Assembly: GCF_003711515.1 (NCBI RefSeq)
Contig: NW_021167089.1
Span: 1,341,799-1,405,798, forward strand
Source of the DNA: Sodiomyces alkalinus F11
Lineage: Eukaryota; Ascomycota; Sordariomycetes; Glomerellales; Plectosphaerellaceae
Direction: 5' to 3'
Length of the DNA stretch: 64,000 bases
Within the stretch, counting starts at the first letter, position 1, and every line of letters begins with the position of its first letter. This document shows, one piece after another, positions 35,042 to 46,771 of the stretch. Below the pieces are notes generated by a model. The model saw only the letters and a program-made list of their open reading frames with translations. It did no database searches and was not told the origin of the DNA. The translations under genes were made by a program, and so were the position numbers.

Positions 35042-35863
35042 TTAAATATGCCGGCTTCTCTTCCCGCCGCCCCCTGGGCCGAACATATTCTTATCGTAGC
35101 CGAGGCTGCCCAAGTCGAAGATTTCGGCAAAGTTCAGTTTTCTCTTGGAGCCAGCAACGCGACCGAGCTGGTTTGCTTGCCGCGAACCTAGCCTTGGTCC
35201 GCTGCCGGGGTGTTGTCGTGATCTGGCGGTGCGAGTTGTCGTCGCATTAGCCGAGGCGGGGCCGGTATGCGTCGGCAACGAATCGTGGGATCGCGAGTCG
35301 GAAAGGTCGAGGTTGGCGATGTTCATGTGTGTATCCTGAGCCGGAAAGTGATGGGAGGATTGAAATGTAAAAGCATCTAGGCTGGGGACGACGAAGGAAG
35401 CCGGCTCGTCTGTCGAGGCGGGAATGGTAGGTGGTGCAGAGTCGGTTCTCGTCCGGTTCTCTTCTCGCATCGCCGTCAAATGTGTGCCGCTATTTATCCT
35501 CGCGAGGTCCGGAGATGATGCCCTCTCGGCTTTTTCCGCTTCGTCGTCGCTCTCGACAGCCTGTGATGGCGACTCTCTGCCATCTAACCGTTCCGTTGCC
35601 CATTTGCGGATTCTCCAGCCCTCACCGTCACCAACTCCGAGATTTTCCCGATCGAGGAACGCCAAAAGGTCGTCAAGACAGTCTTGATATCCATCGAGGC
35701 GAGCTTTAGTCTGACTCGCTGCAGATGTCTTGTATAGCTTTGTTACCGAGAGAGCGGCTGCCTTGAAGGCATCGAGGAGTTGTTCGGGAGAGTCATTTAG
35801 GGCGGTTTGTCTTTGGCTCGAAGTCCCCGGCAACGAAGTATTGAGGCTCCTCATGGACTCCAT
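35042..35863 (-). CDS. HAPSTR1/C16orf72-like (DUF4588-type) protein
   Basis: 273 residues from ATG 35863 (MESMRSLNTSLP). Residues about 27-95 carry the recognisable core: DAFKAAALSVTKLYK, then GYQDCLDDLLAFLD and GWRIRKWATERLDG, which parallels the AA.AV.NLYK...GYQ pattern of animal C16orf72/HAPSTR1, a nuclear stress-response regulator. The rest is Ser/Thr-rich and probably disordered, ending in a basic RKL/KRSRH tail that could be a nuclear signal. A spliced 5' extension is possible: an open frame ending at 35946 (donor GTAAGT) joins acceptor 35895-35894 in phase 0, but I find no upstream ATG, so it may be 5' UTR. The family match is from memory of the pattern and only moderately certain. Confidence 0.68.
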   Translation of the reverse strand: MESMRSLNTSLPGTSSQRQTALNDSPEQLLDAFKAAALSVTKLYKTSAASQTKARLDGYQDCLDDLLAFLDRENLGVGDGEGWRIRKWATERLDGRESPSQAVESDDEAEKAERASSPDLARINSGTHLTAMREENRTRTDSAPPTIPASTDEPASFVVPSLDAFTFQSSHHFPAQDTHMNIANLDLSDSRSHDSLPTHTGPASANATTTRTARSRQHPGSGPRLGSRQANQLGRVAGSKRKLNFAEIFDLGSLGYDKNMFGPGGGGKRSRHI

Positions 35864-37199
35864 GCTGGGATGCGGTCTTGACACGATGACTATCTGCCGT
35901 TGGAATCATCAGCCTTGTCCTCTGGAGAATGTGATGTTCACTTACGTCGCCGATTCTTGGGAAAAATACAGGTGGTGGGCTGAAGCAGTCGATGTTATCT
36001 GGTAGTCCGTTCGACAGGTCACAGAATTCCAGGATGAAGGGGTGGATGCCGTGGTGGGGGTGCAGCCTATGGCTACAGCGCCTGGAGTGGATACTGACCA
36101 CAGGGACCACACCGTTGGGGGGGGATGAGGTAGTGGCAAAGATGGGTCTCGACTGTGCGGACGCCTACCTGACTGATTACCTTAGGGACTTCGTATGGTT
36201 ATCTCAAGTCGAAGCCTCGGTGGAATTTTTCGTTAATATCAAAATGAAACACGAGAGGTGAACGAATCAACACCCTTTAGACGTTGAATTAGGATATACC
36301 TTACTTGATGAAAATACTGACGGACATGCGCATGTTGTTAGGGACGTCATCCCTCGTGTGCCATTTGTCAGGTGAAGTGATGGAAAAGGTCCGGATGTGC
36401 TCAGGCAATACTGTGCGTCTACAGTACTCCGTAATTCCTGGGAGGTACACCATAAGGTACCAAGTAACGTAAATACGAATATGTACCTACTCTGTTGGTA
36501 GCCTTTTTCACTCAGGTACCGTAATAAGGTACCTAGATACAATTCTCACCATACCTACCTTACCTTAGGTAGGTATGTACGGAGTATAAGGTATACATCA
36601 CTTCGGGAGATTATGAATAAGTGACATTAGGGAGATGACGGCAATTCCCCAAGGCCCAGGCAACTGAATGTGGCCAGACGTCTTATTAACCCGATTCTTC
36701 TGACACCAAAACTCAACTCATGTCTTCAGTCCCCAGATAACGTCAAAAGCCATTCGTCAATGCAGCCATGGAACGAACATACCCCGTATTATCCGCCGGG
36801 TTGATGAGCCATCTCGGAATATATTTTATCCACACAGATCTGCTCAGAAATTACGTCGGGGAACGCTTGGACCATCCCCAGCCGGTGCCCGTTCCGTTCG
36901 TGGCGCCCGGCACCACCTTGAAATGATCAAGGCAGCATGGGTAAAAGGCAGGTACACCTTTTGGCTGGTGTCAAACGTTTGGTCTTGCGATTTCCACCTT
37001 TCTTCCTCCAACCCAAATCCCCTCCCCGCGACCTTTCTTCCCGCCTTCCTGGAGTTCCCTCTTTCATCCCTGACTCAATTTCCCTTTTAATATCATCAAC
37101 CGGACTTTTGTCAATCTTCTTTCCATACCCTTACGAATTCCACCTCGCAGCAATCGGAACGCGTCTTGGTCGCGTTAAGTGACCTCTTTCGTGGTCACC
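35864..37199. other. Divergent spacer between HAPSTR1-like and ISWI genes
   Basis: It contains a dense GGTACC/AAGGTA cluster at about 36440-36600, then about 600 bases without obvious features leading to the ISWI start. Probable shared regulatory region. Confidence 0.5.
36440..36600. repeat. GGTACC palindrome cluster in ISWI upstream region
   Basis: Repeated GGTACC, AAGGTACC and TACCTTAGGTAGG units, partly palindromic, over about 160 bases. Same motif family as at 4218, 51263, 60450 and 62850. Confidence 0.65.
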
Positions 37200-40100
37200 A
37201 TGGCTCCTCGGCCCCGGCCCAGCGCCGTCGACACGGACGCGTCAATGTCGGACGCGCCGGACAATCATCACACAGACAACATGGTAAGTTATCTCACAGT
37301 CTACTTGGCCCGCTAGTCCGTCGCCACCGGACCTTCATTCGGTTTCTCTGTTGGCTAACTGGGTTGAACAGGAGGTTGACGAGACGCCTGAATATACCGA
37401 CTCAGACACTAACCCCAACACAACGGCAAGTAGTGTTGCTGGTGAGCCAGTGACAGATGGGCGCCGGAAGCGATCAGAGGCGAATCAGCTTCGTCGTAGT
37501 ATATTTGGCAAGAAACATGACCGCCTCGGAGAGTCCAAGGTAAGCCAGCTGCGCCACCCAGAACGATCTTGCTAAGGAAGAAAAAGAAGACAAAATAAAA
37601 GAAGATGAAGAGATGTACTGATTGCCTCATGTTTTCGTAGGAAGAGGACACTTTGCGGAGGTTTCGCTATCTTTTAGGATTAACCGACCTTTTCCGCCAC
37701 TTTATCGAAACCAACCCTGATCCTAAAATCCGAGAGATCATGGCCGAGATCGACAGACAGAACGAAGAAGCCTCCAGTAGCAGGAGAGGCGGAGCTCGTC
37801 AGGGCGGCGCAGCTAGCGGAAGACATCGGCGGACCGAGGCTGAAGAAGATGCCGAACTACTACTCGACGAGAAGCACGGGGGATCGGCAGAAACTGTGTT
37901 CCGCGAGTCGCCAGCCTTCATCCACGGCGAAATGAGGGACTATCAAATTGCTGGTCTCAATTGGCTGATTTCTTTGCACGAGAACGGCATCTCCGGCATT
38001 CTGGCGGACGAGATGGGTCTAGGAAAGACGCTACAGACCATTGCATTCCTGGGTTATTTGCGACATATCATGGGCATCACGGGTCCTCATCTCATCACAG
38101 TGCCAAAATCGACTCTGGACAACTGGAACAGAGAGTTTACGAGATGGACGCCCGAGGTCAACGTTTTGGTCTTGCAGGGTGCGAAAGACGAACGGCACGC
38201 GTTGATCAACGATCGTCTCGTCGAGGAGAAGTTCGACGTTTGTATCACGAGCTACGAGATGATTCTACGCGAAAAGGCACACTTGAAAAAGTTCGCATGG
38301 GAGTATATTATCATCGATGAGGCGCATCGCATCAAGAACGAGGAGTCATCTCTCGCCCAGGTCATTCGCCTCTTCAACTCACGGAACCGCCTACTCATCA
38401 CAGGAACGCCTCTTCAAAACAACTTGCACGAGCTCTGGGCTCTGCTCAACTTCCTCCTCCCAGACGTATTTGGCGATTCTGAGGCCTTTGATCAGTGGTT
38501 CTCCGGCCAGGACCGGGACCAAGATACGGTAGTTCAACAGCTTCATCGAGTACTCCGCCCATTCTTGCTCCGCCGCGTGAAAAGCGACGTCGAGAAGAGT
38601 CTGCTTCCCAAGAAGGAAGTCAATCTATATCTCGGCATGTCGGAGATGCAGGTCAAGTGGTATCAAAAAATTCTGGAGAAGGATATCGATGCTGTCAACG
38701 GTGCTGGGGGGAAGCGGGAGTCCAAGACAAGACTCCTCAACATCGTCATGCAGCTTCGAAAATGCTGCAACCACCCTTACCTCTTTGAGGGAGCAGAACC
38801 GGGTCCCCCTTACACGACAGATGAGCATTTGGTTCAAAATTCTGGAAAGATGGTCGTTTTGGACAGACTCCTCGCCAAGTTCCAACAGCAAGGCAGCCGT
38901 GTCCTCATTTTCTCCCAGATGAGCCGTCTGCTGGATATCTTGGAAGACTACTGTGTCTTCAGGCAGTATAAGTACTGCCGTATCGATGGTAGCACTGCCC
39001 ACGAGGATCGCATTGCCGCGATCGACGAATACAACAAACCTGGGTCCGAAAAGTTCATCTTTCTTCTGACCACCCGAGCTGGAGGTCTGGGCATTAATTT
39101 GACCACGGCGGATATCGTTGTTCTCTACGACAGTGATTGGAACCCCCAGGCCGATCTGCAGGCCATGGACCGGGCGCACCGTATCGGGCAGACGAAGCAG
39201 GTGGTCGTTTACCGGTTCGTCACTGACAATGCCATTGAGGAAAAGGTCTTGGAGAGAGCAGCTCAGAAGCTGCGGCTCGATCAGCTTGTCATCCAGCAAG
39301 GCCGGGCGCAGATTGCTGCTAAGGCTGCGGCCAACAAGGACGAGCTCCTCTCCATGATTCAGCATGGGGCCGAGAAGGTGTTCCAGACTAAAGGAGCCAC
39401 TGGCTCCCTCGCTTCCAATGGAGCAGATATGGACGACGACGATATTGAAAAGATTCTTGCGTCCGGCGAAGCCCGTACTAAGGAGTTAAATGCCAAATAC
39501 GAGCAACTTGGAATCGACGAGCTGCAGAACTTCACATCCGAATCCGCGTACAACTGGAAGGGCGAGGATTTCAAGACGAACAAGAAGGATATCGGGATGA
39601 CCTGGATCAATCCGACCAAGCGGGAGCGGAAGGAGCAGTCCTACTCGATGGATGCCTACTTCAGGCAGACCATGTACCCTCCCAAGGAGAAAGAAAGCAA
39701 GCCTAAAGCGCCCAGAGCACCGAAACAAGTTCCCATCCACGACTGGCAATTTTTCCCTCCCCGGCTACGCGATCTGCAGGATCGCGAAACGGCCTACTAT
39801 CGCAAAGAGGTCGGGTATAAGGTCCCATTGCCTGACGGAGATGACGAAAACCTGTCTGAACGAGAGGCGGAGCGAGCTCTGGACCAGCAGGAAATCGACA
39901 ACGCCACTCCACTCACCGAAGAAGAGCAGGAAGAAAAGCAGCGCCTCTCGCAGCAAGGCTTTGGCGACTGGAACCGTCGAGACTTCCAGCAATTCATAAA
40001 TGCGTCCGGTCGGTATGGTCGCCACGACTACGAGAACATTGCCGAGGACATTGATAACAAGAATGCTGCCGATGTGAAGCAATACGCCAAGGTCTTCTGG

Positions 40101-40826
40101 CAACGGTATAAGGAGATTGCGGATTACAACAAGTACATCAAGACGATCGAGGATGGCGAAGAACGCATGCGCAAGATTGAACACCAGCGCAAGCTTCTGC
40201 GCAAGAAGATGTCGCAGTGCCGGGTGCCCTTACAGCAGCTCAAGATCAATTACTCGGTCTCTACGACGAACAAGAAGGTGTACACCGAAGAGGAGGACCG
40301 ATTCTTACTGGTGCTTCTCGATAAGCTGGGCATTGACAGCCCCGGGCTGTACGAAAAGCTTCGGGATGAGATCGCCGAGTCACCACTCTTCCGCTTCGAC
40401 TGGTTCTTCCTCAGTCGCACACCCACCGAGCTCAGCCGTCGGTGTCAGACCCTGCTCACCACCATTGTCAAGGAATTCGAGGATGCTCAGCCAAGCAAAG
40501 CGACCACCAACGGCAAGGTCAAGAGGGATGTGGAAGACGAAGAGAATGACGAGGACAGCGTTTTGGGAATGGCGCCGGCCAAGAAGAAGGCCAAGAAGGG
40601 CGTTAAGGTGAGGCACACGCACCACCGGTGCAACGCTTGGTTTCCTCTTTTTTTTTTTTTTTTTTTGCCCAGTATATTAACAGTGTTACAGAACAAGGCT
40701 TTAGACAATGTCAAGTCTGAGGCCGGCAGTAAGAACACGTCGGCCTCCCCATCACGAGCATCCAGCGTAGCATCGACGAAATCCAACGGCGCATCTAAGA
40801 GCAAATCGAAGGGAAAGAAAAAATAG
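37200..40826 (+). CDS. ISWI-type chromatin-remodelling ATPase (ISW1/ISW2 family)
   Basis: Four exons: 37200-37283, 37372-37539, 37641-40607, 40692-40826; 1117 residues. It is a nuclear ATPase that slides and spaces nucleosomes. Visible: the ISWI N-terminal segment [37 protein letters not shown], Walker A DEMGLGKT (K about 213), DEAH box (about 310-313), [25 protein letters not shown] motif and HRIGQTK. The C-terminal half has the NegC/HAND region, then SANT ([13 protein letters not shown]) and SLIDE ([13 protein letters not shown]) domains that bind linker DNA, and a basic Ser/Lys-rich tail. The last intron (84 bp, with a T18 tract) is in frame and stop-free, so retention would only insert 28 residues. 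Choosing between ISW1 and ISW2 needs a tree. Confidence 0.95.
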
Positions 40827-41244
40827 AGGAACGTCAAATCCAGGGGTGGCAGGCGGCGCATGCCGCAAATGTTGTGAAATAGACTATGGCGTTTGGAAGA
40901 CGTAAGGAGAAGGACGTATGGTTGTCATATTTTTGTTTCGGCGGCCTTCCTTGAGGAAGAAAAGGATTGGGTTTAGGTCTGTCTGCTGGCTGTGGGAGCA
41001 GATGGGATGTATGTGTATGAAATTCGGACAAACATCAGCAGGCTACCCAACCCACCCACTCAAGCGAGGAAGATGAAGTCGCGAATAAAACGTAATTAAC
41101 TTTAATCATCCTTTGTATCAATAATAGGCCTTCCTCAGGCGAGGATTCGGCGGATCGTGAGGGTTTAAGGCATGGCTAGGTGTCTCTCAAACAAAGCCTC
41201 ACTTCCAGAACTCCGCGCATCTTTTCTTCCTCTCCCCATTACCA
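40827..41244. other. ISWI 3' flank
   Basis: 418 bases without coding signal, between the ISWI stop and the transposase remnant. Confidence 0.5.
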
Positions 41245-41601
41245 TTACCCCTCAGCACCCTGTTCTTGATCCTTTTTGCTCTTAATGTTTTTTATAGAAG
41301 GATGCCTGGCTAAAAATCCATGCATGCATTGCTTTCCGAGAGGTGTTGTGTCGTTCTGTGCAGTCAGAATCTTCTGGGCGAATTCCCTGATCTGGGCTCG
41401 GGTTGGGGGGAAGCCCAACGACGCCCGGGCTAGCACCCAATTAGCGACGGGCTCTTCCTGGGCAGGGTTGAGCCGTTGATGTTCTAATAATCGACGGCGA
41501 AGGGGTTGTCCTTGGGATTCCCCAACGGAGGGAGATTTGACCCAGGGGCCGATATGGGGTGTGGGACGTGGGCGGGTTTTGGTGGAAGGGAAGGTGCATG
41601 A
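41245..41601 (-). pseudogene. Remnant of pogo/Fot1-type transposase DNA-binding domain (CENP-B/Tc5 HTH)
   Basis: An open frame of 118 codons without a convincing start ATG, ending at TAA 41247-41245. The middle reads RRRLLEHQRLNPAQEEPVAN, then WVLARASLGFPPTRAQIREF, then GKQCMHGFLARHPSIKN. This is the layout of the second helix-turn-helix of Tc5/pogo/CENP-B proteins: L(T/N)P.QE..., G.PPTR..IR.FA, GK.W...F..RHP. The DDE catalytic part is absent downstream, where the frame stops after a basic KSKKDQEQ tail. No terminal inverted repeat or TA duplication was found. It is most simply a truncated transposon, though a short domesticated DNA-binding gene is possible. It sits between the ISWI and AIP1 genes. 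Confidence 0.7.
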
Positions 41602-41870
41602 TTATATAATCAAGCGCGACGTCATGCAACCCCTGACCTGACTTTTCTGTTCCTCTTCAGAGGGGTTGCCTGGGCATCGCAGCACTGACCCCGCCAGGTC
41701 GTTTCGAGGCACGCTCCTTGGACATCATCCCCACGCTTCCTGGGTTGCAGCAGGGCCATTCCTGTTCAAGGAAAATACTCTCCGCAATTCATAAAGCACG
41801 CGAAAATACTTTCCATACTGTTGGCTTCTATTCGACATTCAATCCCAAGCTTTCTTCATCTTTTCACGAA

Positions 41871-43827
41871 ATGTCCCTTACCATCGGCAAGATCCTCGCC
41901 CCGGCCCCGGCCGTCCTACCTTTAGGCACAGACGAGGGACTGCAACCGACTCAGCTCTCCGTTGACAATAAGGGAGAACGCATAGTCTACGCTGTAAGCC
42001 CTGAATCATTTTTTTGTGTACAATTCTTCGCAACTAACTTCAAATCAAGTCTGGCAAGTCTATCTATATTCGATCCATCGACGACCCGTCCGTTTGCAAG
42101 CAGTACAACGGCCACAAGAATGCAACCACAACAGTGGCCCGGTTCTCCCCTAGTGGGTTCTACATTGCCAGTGGTGACAAGGCTGGGAACGTGAGAATAT
42201 GGGATGCTGTGGAAGTTGTAAACACCAAGGGTATGGGACCAAAGTGTGATGCGCGTCCGAATCGAAGAGAGGGGCGGCCCAGCTGATCGTCACGGCAGGC
42301 GAGTACCCTATCATCTCGGGTCCCATCAAGGACATTGCCTGGGACGGCGACTCGCAGCGGATCATTGCCGTTGGTAAAGGCAGCGAGCGGTTCGGCCACT
42401 GCATTACCGCCGACAGCGGCAATTCCGTCGGCGAGATCAGCGGCCACTCCAAGTCCATCAATGCCGTCGCCCTACGGCAGCAGCGGCCTCTCCGGGCAGC
42501 GACTGTTTCCGACGATTGCACCATGTGCTTCTTCCACGGCGCTCCATTCAAATTCAACTCGAAGGTCGCCAACATACACAGCAACTTCATCTACGGCACT
42601 GCCTTCTCGCCCGACGGCGCTCACCTCGTCACCGTTGGCGCTGACCGTCGTATCCAGCTCTACAACGGGAAGACGGGTGAACCCACCGTGAAGATTAGCG
42701 ATGGGGAGCATAAGGGCAGCATACTCGGGGTGTCGTGGGCCAAGGATAGCCAGAGATTCGTCACTGCTAGCACCGACGGTACTGTGAAGCTTTGGGGGCT
42801 AGAGCCGGGTCCTGCCAAGCATACGTGGAACCTGGGTGGCCAGCAATTTGGCGTCGTCTGGGTCCACGGCAGGAGTGACGGTTTGGTCATCAGCATCAAC
42901 CGGGATGGTGATCTCCTTTACCTCCACGAGGGCAGTGACAAGGCAACCAAGGTCGTCCAGGGTCACAACAAGAGCGTCACAGCTCTAGGCGCCTCTTCGG
43001 ACGGAACTGGCCAGACGCTGTGGACGGGAAGCTTTGATGGCCGCGTGTGCAAGTGGGATGTGAGCAATGGAATCAGCACCGCGGTAGAGGGCCATGGCCA
43101 CACCAACCAGGTCGCCCAATTCGCCGGAGCGGATGGACAGACTGTCAGCGTCGGCTGGGACGACAAGCTGAGGACGATTAACGAATCTACCGGTTCCTAT
43201 GTTGGAGAAGCTGTCTCACTCTCCTCGCAACCCCAGGGCGTGGCCGTCGGCAGTGGGCTTACGTTCGTGGCCACCATCGATGGGGTGGACGTGTATCGAG
43301 CGGGGAAGCTTGTCGCTGAGAACCGTCCAGGGTACACTCCGGCTGCGATTGCGGCGCACGGCTCCATTGTGGCGACTGGGTCCGGGCAATCAGTCAAGAT
43401 CTACACGGTGGACGCGAACGGCACATTATCCGAGACCAAGTCGTTGGACAGGTCGACGCACCCCATTTCCTGCCTGTCGTTCTCGAAGGACGGCAAGTAT
43501 CTCGCAGCGGGAAATAGCAATGGAAGCATCGACCCCTACGACACGAACTCGTGGGAAATCGCCGGCAAGTGCGCCGATCGATGGGCTGCGCACAACAGGA
43601 ACAAGATCACCTGTATATCTTGGAACGATGCCGGCACGCACGTCGCCTCGGGCTCGCGTGGCGCTGACGTCGTCATCTACAGCCTGGCCAATCCGGGGAG
43701 GAAGGTCAAAGCGGAAAACGCCCATATAGAGGGTGTCACGGGCGTGGCATGGGTAGCAGGTGGCAAGGTCGCGAGCGTCGGATGGGATGCGGCTGTCAAA
43801 ATTTGGGCTACTCCTGCGCTGCCATAG
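41871..43827 (+). CDS. AIP1: Actin-interacting protein 1 (WD40, WDR1 homologue)
   Basis: Three exons: 41871-41993, 42050-42230, 42299-43827; 610 residues, the normal AIP1 length. AIP1 partners cofilin to disassemble and cap actin filaments in cortical patches. Visible: the N-terminus LAPAPAVLPLGTDEG, then RSIDDPSVCKQYNGHKNATT, RFSPSGFYIASGD, GPIKDIAWDGDSQRI, GHSKSINAVALRQQRPLRA, SDDCTMCFFHGAPFKF, YGTAFSPDGAHLVTVGAD and GVSWAKDSQRFVTAS, the repeated WD blades of the two seven-bladed propellers. It ends VASVGWDAAVKIW. Donors are GTAAGC and GTATGG; acceptors are TCAAG and GGCAG. Short first exons and many WD repeats agree with the family. Confidence 0.95.
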
Positions 43828-44070
43828 GTGTGCAGTACCCTGGAAGCCCAGTGGATTCATGCTGAATAAATGAGACCGATTAGAATTCCCACCCTCATTC
43901 TTTACATGCCATAGAGCTCCATACGCCCGTAAATGAATGAGTACCCTATGCATATTTGCACTGCTCTAAACATAATTTCCGGCGTATGGTATGGATTGGC
44001 CCCATGAACCTTGAGAAGGTAGCGGAGATAGAGATAGAGGTTGCAGTTCGGAAGGTGGCCGTGTGAACTC

Positions 44071-44954
44071 CTAATCCAAAGCCATCTGGCTTGCTTCCTC
44101 TCTCCTTAACTCTCCAGCCGGCGTGGCACCGACAATGGGGGCTTGATTACTCTCGCGTGTGCCCGCATAGCGGTTCATCATAGCGGCGCTCACGCTCCAC
44201 AAGTCGACGTCGATGAGCTCCCCTGAGTCGGGACACTCCTGGGAGGCACGAGAACCGGAAATAGGATGCGACCGGAACTTCTGGGCGTTCTTATCGCAAA
44301 GGAGTTCCGACTGCTCGAGGGCATAATCGATCTGGCCGAGGCGGCCCCAGATGGCATACCCCTGAGACTGGACCTCTTCGGCGAGCTCGGCTTGGTGGTT
44401 GTCCTTGAGCGTCGGATTGGGGACCACAATGAGGGGAGTCCCGACGCGAAGGCCATCTAGGAGAGTGCCAGTGCCTGGAATGGTGTTAATGGTGTTGCTT
44501 TCTTTCTTTCTTTCTTTCCCCTCCGCCTCCTCCTTCGTCCTTCGTCCTTCACCCTCCCAACCCCCTGCTTGTGACGGACACAGGGCGAGCGAGCTGTCGC
44601 CTGGTTATTTTCCGATTTCTACTTACCTGCATGGGAGATAACGACGCCGTCACGACGAGAGGGTGCCTGGGCTCGGCACTTGACCATCTCGTGCATCAGG
44701 TCATCGACGAAATCAAACCCAGTGATTTGCAGGCCCTTCGTGTCTTGCGAGGAGAGCTTGCTGATGGTGGCGCGGAACCAGTCCAGGTCCTTGCCGCATT
44801 GGACCGTTAGGTGGGTGAATCCGTGTTGGCGGAGGACTGAGAGGAAAGGCGATTCCAAAACCTCGGCGAGGAGCTGGGTGAAGCGAGCCGTCGCCCCAAC
44901 CGTGACAAGACAATGACGCTCAGACGGAGCTTGGGACGACTGTACGGTAGACAT
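44071..44954 (-). CDS. ALG13: UDP-GlcNAc transferase subunit ALG13
   Basis: Two exons: 44954-44627 and 44474-44071; 243 residues. With the membrane anchor Alg14 it adds the second GlcNAc to dolichyl-PP-GlcNAc on the cytosolic face of the ER, in N-glycan precursor synthesis. Visible: [16 protein letters not shown] at the N-terminus, LTVQCGKD, and the donor-binding block [16 protein letters not shown] (formed across the splice) followed by [19 protein letters not shown], as in Alg13/MurG glycosyltransferases. The donor GTAAGT and acceptor TCCAG are canonical; the intron (152 bp) contains a CTTT microsatellite. The tail is slightly longer than yeast Alg13. It is head-to-head with the mS35 gene. 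Confidence 0.93.
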
Positions 44955-45405
44955 TTTCTGCCCTAGGGTTTATCAGATGATGCATTCAGGAAGAAAAAAT
45001 TGGGTGCATCATCCTGTATTCTCTCAATTAAATCCCGTTGCTTTCATACATTGTAATGTAACTGCCAGAGGCAGGCACTATGTGCGGATAGGCACTGAGA
45101 GGTAGATGAACATGGACGCGGCGAGGAGCTCATGGAAGGTGAGCAGGTACGGAGGTACTTTTGGTACCCTGCTGGCTTATTAAGCGTGGAAGATGATGTG
45201 GCTAGTGTGTGATGTGGCTTCGCATAATGTGGCTGTGTGTTCGTCTTGTCAACTTCCGTGCACGGTACTCTGTAGTCGACTGACGCCAAATTTTCTGGAA
45301 CTGGAAATTGAGGAATTGAGGAATTGAGGAATTGAGGAATTGAGGTTCCACCGCGACAGTTCCCGAGTATTCCACCCACGCAGCTGCAGTTGCTAGACCA
45401 CCACC
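44955..45405. promoter_or_regulatory. Bidirectional spacer ALG13 / mS35
   Basis: 451 bases between divergent starts. It contains a tandem GAGGAATT repeat (45306-45345) about 60 bases before the mS35 start, and a GTACTTTTGGTACC motif near 45160. Probable shared promoter, inferred from position only. Confidence 0.5.
45306..45345. repeat. GAGGAATT tandem repeat
   Basis: Four to five perfect 8-bp units (GAGGAATT) in the mS35 promoter or 5' UTR. Confidence 0.85.
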
Positions 45406-46771
45406 ATGTCAGCAGCTGCGGGACACGCCCTTCGGCTATGCTTTCGAACATGCCGGCAGGTCCCGGTCGCGGCTACCAGTGCGAGCCCGAGAGTCGGGAC
45501 CCCATTACGCCATAGCATCGTCCAACGTCGAGCGTTCACGACCACCCAGACGCGATGGGCCCGGGATGGCGCACGTGGCGAAGAAGGAGACGATCACGCG
45601 CCCAGCCCTTACAACCATCTCGAGGATGCCTTCGAGGATTTGTCGCCAGAACAGCTGAAGACGCTCGAGGAGATCGTCAGGGAAGGGAGCGCGGAGGGAG
45701 AGGCCCTCACGCTCACCAAGTTTCTCGAGAGCGAGGAGCCCGAACTCCGCGCGGGGCATTCTTCCGATCCCGAGGACAAAGTTATTACCGCGCGGGCGAA
45801 AATCAACAGGAGGTCTTTCTGGTACGACGAGGACGACCCTGACACCATAACGGAGGACGTGGGCGACGAGTTTGACGAGAACGACATTACTTCCATGGCG
45901 CATGGCAAGCTTGACGAAATTCGGGAGTACAGACACTATGCCCGGGTTGCGGTGTGGGAGATGCCACTTCTAGCCAGTATGTTCAAGGAGACAACTATAA
46001 GCCCACAATACCCCTTCCCCGTGGACTCCCAAGATTCTCTCCCCTTGTTCGCCCAAAGTCTTTCCCGGGGTATAGTGCTGTGTTCCGCAAGCTAATGCAT
46101 TTTGTTTTCTTTCTTTTCCACATTGACAGAACTGGCCAAGCCCTTTGAGCCGCCAACATCGGATCAAGTTCTTCGGTTCCGATACACGACGTATATGGGA
46201 GAGTCCCATCCGGCGGAGAAGAAGGTGGTGGTGCAGTTCTCGCCGTCAGACCTCGACCTCACCCCGGTACAGCGGGAGAAGCTCAGGAAGCTGGCCGGAC
46301 CTCGTCTGAACCCTCAGAAGGACATCATCAAGATGAGCTGTGAGAGCTTCGACCACGCCGCGCAGAACAAGCGCTATCTGTCGGAGCTGGTGGACAAGCT
46401 GGTTGCCGCAGCAAAGGTACGACACGTGTGAATGCTTTCCATGTTGACCTTGACACAGGATTCCTAATGAGGCATACCAGGACCCGAGCGATACATTTGA
46501 GGACATTCCTCTGGACACGCGACACCACAAGGTGGAGAAGAAGCCCAAGTTCCCTAAGGAGTGGCGAATGACGCCTGAGCGGAAGAAGGAACTGGCGTCC
46601 GTGTGGAAGCAGGCGATGCTGGTGGATGCCGGAAAGGCGGCCGAGGCCCAGCTGACCGAGGGCGACAAGGCCAAGGAGCATGAGGCCGTCACCAAGGAGA
46701 CCGTGGCAGAATTGCTGGCCGCACAGCGAGGACCGACTAACGCGCGGAGCGGCAGAGAGAGAGCATTTTAA
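45406..46771 (+). CDS. RSM24: Mitochondrial small-subunit ribosomal protein mS35 (Rsm24)
   Basis: Three exons: 45406-45976, 46130-46416, 46481-46771; 382 residues. Donors are GTATGT and GTACGA; acceptors are GACAG and ACCAG. The N-terminus is Arg/Ala-rich (RLCFRTCRQVPVAATSASPR, then RRAFTTTQTRWAR), a mitochondrial presequence. The core matches the MRP-S28/S35 family: WEMPLLAKLAKPFEPP formed across splice 1, then LRFRYTTYMGESHPAEKKV, RLNPQKDIIKMSCESFDHA and NKRYLSELVDKLVAAAKD. It works in the mitochondrial 37S/small subunit. The acidic N-terminal third and Lys-rich C-terminus are normal for fungal members. It is divergent from ALG13. Confidence 0.92.
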
